In this document: positions 42,553 through 46,257 of the stretch, piece after piece
Position numbering within the stretch: position 1 is the stretch's first letter
How the letters are laid out: every line of letters begins with the position of its first letter
Notes under the pieces: model-generated
What the model was told of the DNA's origin: nothing
The model's input: only the letters and a program-made list of their open reading frames with translations
The model's database searches: none
Program-made: the position numbers and the translations under genes
From: Candidatus Thorarchaeota archaeon
GTDB lineage: Archaea > Asgardarchaeota > Thorarchaeia > Thorarchaeales > Thorarchaeaceae
NCBI GenBank assembly: GCA_018238375.1
Contig: JABCTJ010000064.1
Location: 1 to 46,257 of the forward strand
Length of the DNA: 46,257 nt
Direction of reading: 5' to 3'

Positions 42553-42660
42553 CATTGATCCACTCTGTCTTTTCAAAAGAGAGGATGGAGCAATAATGTT
42601 CATTTCTTGGCACATTACTTTGGTTTTTACTATGCCATATCTTCTCACAAGTCCTGCAGA

Positions 42661-44049
42661 TTAAATCCAACTCCTGAGAGCCTCTTTTATGTGGGTCAAG
42701 GCAGATTCCACATGAGGCTTTGTGCTCTCTAGTAGTTTGGCTCCCTTCTCCCGCTTCACTTTTGGAAAGTCCCCCTGGAAGCCAAATGGAAACAGCTCTG
42801 TAAATTCTTTCATGCTTGCTGCCGCCTTGCTGTATTCCTTACTAGCATTATGTAGAGTATCTCCCTGACTCTGTTCCTTGTATCGCTTTGACAGACCTCT
42901 TAGAAACTGGGCCGCCCACTCCAATCCCTCGTGCGTACAGGCACCAACATACGAGTTGCCATGATACAACAGAACATTCTCCTGTCCTTCCTTGAGCTGC
43001 TGTGCCCACGTATCAAATGCTTTCGGTCCTTGAATATAGCCATCCATAACGTATCTTCCTTCAATCACACGTACAGCACGTTGCAGCGCCTGCTTATCCC
43101 GACGCTCTAGCTTGAGTGGCTTGATTTCTTTCTCGAATACAATCTCAGAAAATCCTCCCGGAGCTTGCAGCGAATCATACTTCAAAGGCTCCTCAGGCTT
43201 GTTGTGGCATTCTCTCATTGTACTGACCAGATAGTGGTTTCCTTTGTATCCATTCATGATGAAATACTCTGGCACAACAAGACCCCAGAGACCGATTGGT
43301 CTGTTCGTACGTGTTAGTGTGCTTTTCATCAACTCGAAGTAAGCCTTTGCACGCTTCAGATCATCAGGCGTGGGGGAATCACCACTAGGATAACTTCCAC
43401 TTTCATTATCCCAATTGAATCCAATCTTCCAGCCAAAGCTCGTTTCCACAGCTTTTGCGAACAGCTCGAATGCAGTATGACAAGTTGGAGCCGAGGCACA
43501 TGTCGCACTCTTGGCCACATTCACCAAGAATGCGTAACCCGTGTAACCTCCAACATCTGGCATCTCAGTCTTAATGCCGAGCGACTTGAGTATCCCAGTT
43601 ACAGTACCCACATACGATGTGTATGCGGGTTCCCATTTAGCTTTGTTCTTAACTTCAAATTTGTCCGTTTCTCTTCCCTCCTTTGGGGTGGGATCTCGCG
43701 AGTATAACCTTGCAGTTCTTGCCGCTTCCTGTTGACGCCTTCTTTGAGTCACGGAGTATGCAGATCCTATTGCACTCAAGATATTCAAACCATCTTCAGA
43801 GAGAACATAGGTACCCCGTTCGAGCTTTTGAACAACACCAGTCCTTAGCAAACGTTTCAGATGATTGGCTACTGCAGTCTTACTCAAACCTGACGCATTC
43901 TGAAGCTGGTCGAATTCCCTTGGACCATCCATCATCATCACAAGCAGTTGCAGACGTTTCTCATTGGCAAAGCTGCCAAGAACTTCTGCTATTCCCGCGC
44001 CAGATGAAGTCAGAGTATCTTTCGCTTTCCTTGATTTTTCCCGACTCAC
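42661..44049 (-). CDS. ArsR-like winged helix fused to a large unassigned domain
   Basis: A 462-residue one-component regulator. Residues about 20-90 form an ArsR-type winged helix (GSFANEKRLQLLVMMMDGPR, then ASGLSKTAVANHLKRLL, wing VQKLERGTYVL). A linker of about 40 basic residues leads to a domain of about 320 residues (VGGYTGYAFLVNVAKSATC, GLWGLVVPEYFIMNGYKGNH, YIQGPKAFDTWAQQL). Its layout recalls BtrH/C39-like papain-fold proteins, but I cannot confirm a catalytic set, so it may sense a ligand or act on peptides. GTG 44049 is chosen because a strong TATA (44079-44089) would start the message just upstream; ATG 44106 lies before that TATA. Confidence 0.7.
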   Translation of the reverse strand: MSREKSRKAKDTLTSSGAGIAEVLGSFANEKRLQLLVMMMDGPREFDQLQNASGLSKTAVANHLKRLLRTGVVQKLERGTYVLSEDGLNILSAIGSAYSVTQRRRQQEAARTARLYSRDPTPKEGRETDKFEVKNKAKWEPAYTSYVGTVTGILKSLGIKTEMPDVGGYTGYAFLVNVAKSATCASAPTCHTAFELFAKAVETSFGWKIGFNWDNESGSYPSGDSPTPDDLKRAKAYFELMKSTLTRTNRPIGLWGLVVPEYFIMNGYKGNHYLVSTMRECHNKPEEPLKYDSLQAPGGFSEIVFEKEIKPLKLERRDKQALQRAVRVIEGRYVMDGYIQGPKAFDTWAQQLKEGQENVLLYHGNSYVGACTHEGLEWAAQFLRGLSKRYKEQSQGDTLHNASKEYSKAAASMKEFTELFPFGFQGDFPKVKREKGAKLLESTKPHVESALTHIKEALRSWI

Positions 44050-44078
44050 AAGCAAACCCACATAGACCGATTCATGGT

Positions 44079-44089
44079 AATTTATATTA
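44079..44089 (-). promoter_or_regulatory. TATA box of the winged-helix fusion gene
   Basis: TTTAATATAAA on the minus strand is the best TATA match I saw in the window. A start of transcription about 25 bases downstream falls near 44058, eight to nine bases before GTG 44049. Confidence 0.5.
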
Positions 44090-44234
44090 AAGCTTCCGAT
44101 GAACATTAGTACTAGATTTGGTGAATATAATTATGCGAGAGACCAAGCCAAGTTCAACTCCTAGAACCATGCATAACTGGAGCGGAGGAATGCAAGTTTG
44201 CATTATACCTCTTGAAAGAAGATTGTAAACCTAA

Positions 44235-45485
44235 TCAATCTTGGTGATTTCCGGTTTTAACTGAGCGAAGTATGGGAACCAATAGCAGAACTGTACAAAG
44301 CATTCCAACGCCCGCGATAGTCCACACCGTTCTTAGACTGTTTGTAACTTCCCAGAGTAATGCTCCAAAGAGAGCGGAAACCATTGCTATTGAGCTCATC
44401 AGGAACTGATACGTACCTAATGCTCGCCCTTTGGCCTCTTCAGGAACGTTTGCGGTTATCAGGCTCCTCTCAGTGCCAAGCCAGACAATGAAAGGTACAG
44501 CCCAAAGGATATTCAGGAGGTACAGCCCCGGGGCGCCGCTCCCGAAACCAAACGCTATATAGACTAGGCCATTTCCAACCATTGATAATAGAAGAGCTGC
44601 TTTTAGATTCCTATCCGCAAGACCGCTGACTACGTATATGAGCACGAAACTGGTGAATGAAAACGCGCTCCATGTATATCCGTATGTCACCGTGCTAACC
44701 CCCCATTCTTCAACACTAAGGTTTCCCAAATACGAGATTGCAGAGGCGAAGAAGAAGAAGAAGCCGGCCATCCCCACAACAAGCTTCCAAAAGTCCCCTC
44801 CAAGCTGTCGAAATGAGATTATCGCTCCGGCTCTCGCCTTCTCCATGATATCCGCGTCTAGTGATTCCTCTACAGCAAGGAGCACCACGAAAAAGGCAAC
44901 AATAGCTCCGACAGCACCGAAGCGATGAAGATCTGAAGAAGTGAATCCTGAACTGAGGAGAAACGCTCCTACTAGAGGACCCAACCCGTCCACAAACCAC
45001 AATGGCATCAAAACCATCATGAATTTCCGCGCGGGATTCCTTCCCTCATCTTTAGCAATCTCGTCTGCCGGCATAGCTTGAGAGATGATTCTGATGGTGC
45101 TCAAACCGTACCAGACAAGACCGAACTGCAAGATGATGAATGGCCAGAAGGAGAAGTATGACATAGCCATTAGCCCAACAGCGACTGGAATGAGGCCAAA
45201 TGCCATGGACCGTTTTCTGCCAATGAGGTCAGCAACTGTTCCCGACACAAAGCCAGCCACAAGACTGGCCAGTGTGCCAAAAGAGAAGATTAGACCCATC
45301 TGCCATGGATCGACCATTGTCCTGAGGAAGATACTGAATTCCCACTTCCAAAGAGCAACTGAGAATTGAACAACGCCCATGACCATCGCGAGCTTCCAAA
45401 GGTTGCGATTTAGCCCCATAAAACTAGATGATGACTTGTTACGTCCATGACTTCCATTTGATGATTCTGCACAACCATCTGGCAT
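44235..45485 (-). CDS. Major facilitator superfamily transporter
   Basis: A 416-residue transporter with about twelve membrane helices in two halves. The loop 2-3 motif reads GTVADLIGRKRSMAFG, the standard MFS signature; the second half carries the weaker GLADRNLKAALLLS. A polar N-terminal tail of about 28 residues precedes the first helix. Substrate is not inferable; drug or organic-acid efflux is typical. ATG 45485 has GGAGA about nine bases upstream. It is upstream of the winged-helix fusion gene on the same strand, with a 185-base gap holding that gene's promoter. Confidence 0.85.
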   Translation of the reverse strand: MPDGCAESSNGSHGRNKSSSSFMGLNRNLWKLAMVMGVVQFSVALWKWEFSIFLRTMVDPWQMGLIFSFGTLASLVAGFVSGTVADLIGRKRSMAFGLIPVAVGLMAMSYFSFWPFIILQFGLVWYGLSTIRIISQAMPADEIAKDEGRNPARKFMMVLMPLWFVDGLGPLVGAFLLSSGFTSSDLHRFGAVGAIVAFFVVLLAVEESLDADIMEKARAGAIISFRQLGGDFWKLVVGMAGFFFFFASAISYLGNLSVEEWGVSTVTYGYTWSAFSFTSFVLIYVVSGLADRNLKAALLLSMVGNGLVYIAFGFGSGAPGLYLLNILWAVPFIVWLGTERSLITANVPEEAKGRALGTYQFLMSSIAMVSALFGALLWEVTNSLRTVWTIAGVGMLCTVLLLVPILRSVKTGNHQD

Positions 45486-45645
45486 TAACTGGGTCTCCAG
45501 TGCCTTACCACGAGCCTGCCAGTCTTAAGATGGTGTCGATGACGGAGAGCGAAGGAGAATTCACTGAAGTAGTTGTTCCATAACATATTTACTCCGTACA
45601 GATTGAATACGCTTACATTCAAGCACATTCCAAGGGGGTCCTAGA

Positions 45646-46086
45646 ATGACCGATGCAGGAAGAAACGCTCGCGAGTATCTCGCTTCAGAGTACAACTGTG
45701 CACAATCTGTGTTGAAAGCCATTCTTGAAGAGAAAGGCATCTTCTTTGATAAGGCAATGTCATTGAGCTCCGGATTTGGAGGCGGGATAGCGGGGGAAGG
45801 GAAGACCTGCGGTGCTGTCTCTGGTGCGATTATGGCAATCGGGGTCTTGAATGGATTGCACAGCAAAGATATCGTACAGAGCAAGGAGCGCACGTACGAG
45901 GTTTCAAGCTTATTGATTGAACGGTTTAAGGAGAAATTCGAAACAACCCAATGCTACGAACTCATTGGCGTTGATATAAAAGACCCAGAAGCCAGGAAAG
46001 CAGCGCATGAGAGAGGAGTGTTCAGTGACCTGTGTTCTAAGTTCGTGGCCACAGCTGTAGGGATTGTCTTGGACCTGTTTTCATGA
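45646..46086 (+). CDS. C_GCAxxG_C_C family redox-type protein
   Basis: A 146-residue protein of the family named for its cysteine pattern. YNCAQSVL, EGKTCGAVSGAIMAIG, TTQCYEL and SDLCSKFV give the four conserved cysteine positions in order. Such proteins are small helical bundles, probably binding a metal or iron-sulfur cluster or acting in redox; the function is not established. An AAGGGGGT site precedes ATG 45646, and a TATA-like AACATATTTA at 45582-45591 is well placed. It is a single-gene unit as far as the window shows. Confidence 0.9.
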   Translation: MTDAGRNAREYLASEYNCAQSVLKAILEEKGIFFDKAMSLSSGFGGGIAGEGKTCGAVSGAIMAIGVLNGLHSKDIVQSKERTYEVSSLLIERFKEKFETTQCYELIGVDIKDPEARKAAHERGVFSDLCSKFVATAVGIVLDLFS

Positions 46087-46257
46087 TGATGCATGATGGA
46101 TGATTGCCGCCAATTGGTACACATTGAACCACCTTGGAATTGGCCCGACAAGTGGTCACGGCATCCTGAAGTAGCCTTGCTCCAACAGAATCATATGGTT
46201 GACGATCCATTATGTTTTATTAAAGTCAGGAATAACGAGCGTTTTCTTCATGCAGTA
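46087..46257. other. Non-coding end region with a candidate promoter
   Basis: I see no gene in the last 171 bases. CCAATT near 46110 and AATTGG near 46138 form a loose inverted repeat. ATGTTTTATTAAAG (46210-46223) contains a TATA-like TTTTATTAA, which could serve a plus-strand gene beyond the edge. Confidence 0.3.

Overview
The window reads as a chromosomal segment of an Asgard archaeon, most like Thorarchaeota. The archaeal signs are a TATA-binding protein gene, TATA-type promoters, a geranylgeranyl-reductase-type flavoprotein, an AbrB-PhoU fusion and a two-gene lipoate ligase. The Asgard signs are two tandem Ras/Rab-like small GTPases, a profilin/roadblock-like small protein and a 19-repeat leucine-rich-repeat protein. 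I see no rRNA, tRNA, CRISPR array, insertion sequence or phage. Sampled lines are roughly 45-50% GC, apart from an AT-rich islet near 19.8-20.7 kb. The taxonomic call is inference from gene content.

Layout. 1-5.2 kb: a secreted phospholipase-D-fold protein with Ig-like repeats (cut by the window edge), a solitary DNA methyltransferase and an orphan membrane-anchored solute-binding protein. 5.2-12.3 kb: a phosphate locus, with an AbrB-PhoU regulator divergent from pstS-pstS-pstC-pstA-pstB-phoU across a 320-base control region that holds repeated operator-like sites. 12.3-16.3 kb: two small GTPases, a zinc-ribbon scaffold-like protein and, divergently, a long coiled-coil protein with a C-terminal winged helix. 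16.4-19.6 kb: a winged-helix protein, an intramembrane HExxH protein, a bacterio-opsin-activator-type regulator and an EamA exporter. 19.7-20.8 kb: an AT-rich sulfur-handling islet (rhodanese, an unknown 81-residue protein, TusA).

20.9-26.0 kb is a six-gene minus-strand run: TrmB-like regulator, geranylgeranyl reductase, M23-like protein, LipS-type radical SAM protein, LplA and LplB. It links lipid-tail reduction with lipoate assembly. 26-31.1 kb: an agmatinase-family enzyme, a two-gene cell-surface module, and a short plus-strand run ending in the profilin/roadblock-like protein. 31.1-32.3 kb: TBP, with an unusual start region, and a four-helix membrane protein. 32.4-38.0 kb: a complete BMP-type nucleoside ABC importer whose ATPase and one permease carry unusual extra membrane segments. 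38.2-46.1 kb: an alpha/beta hydrolase, a SnoaL-like protein, the LRR protein, two MFS transporters, a regulator fused to a large unassigned domain, and a C_GCAxxG_C_C protein.

The strongest candidates for something undescribed are a predicted transmembrane hairpin inside the first nucleotide-binding domain of the importer ATPase; the TBP leader, where a perfect inverted repeat encloses the ribosome-binding site and no normal start codon precedes the first conserved strand; and the GTPase/zinc-ribbon/coiled-coil neighbourhood.
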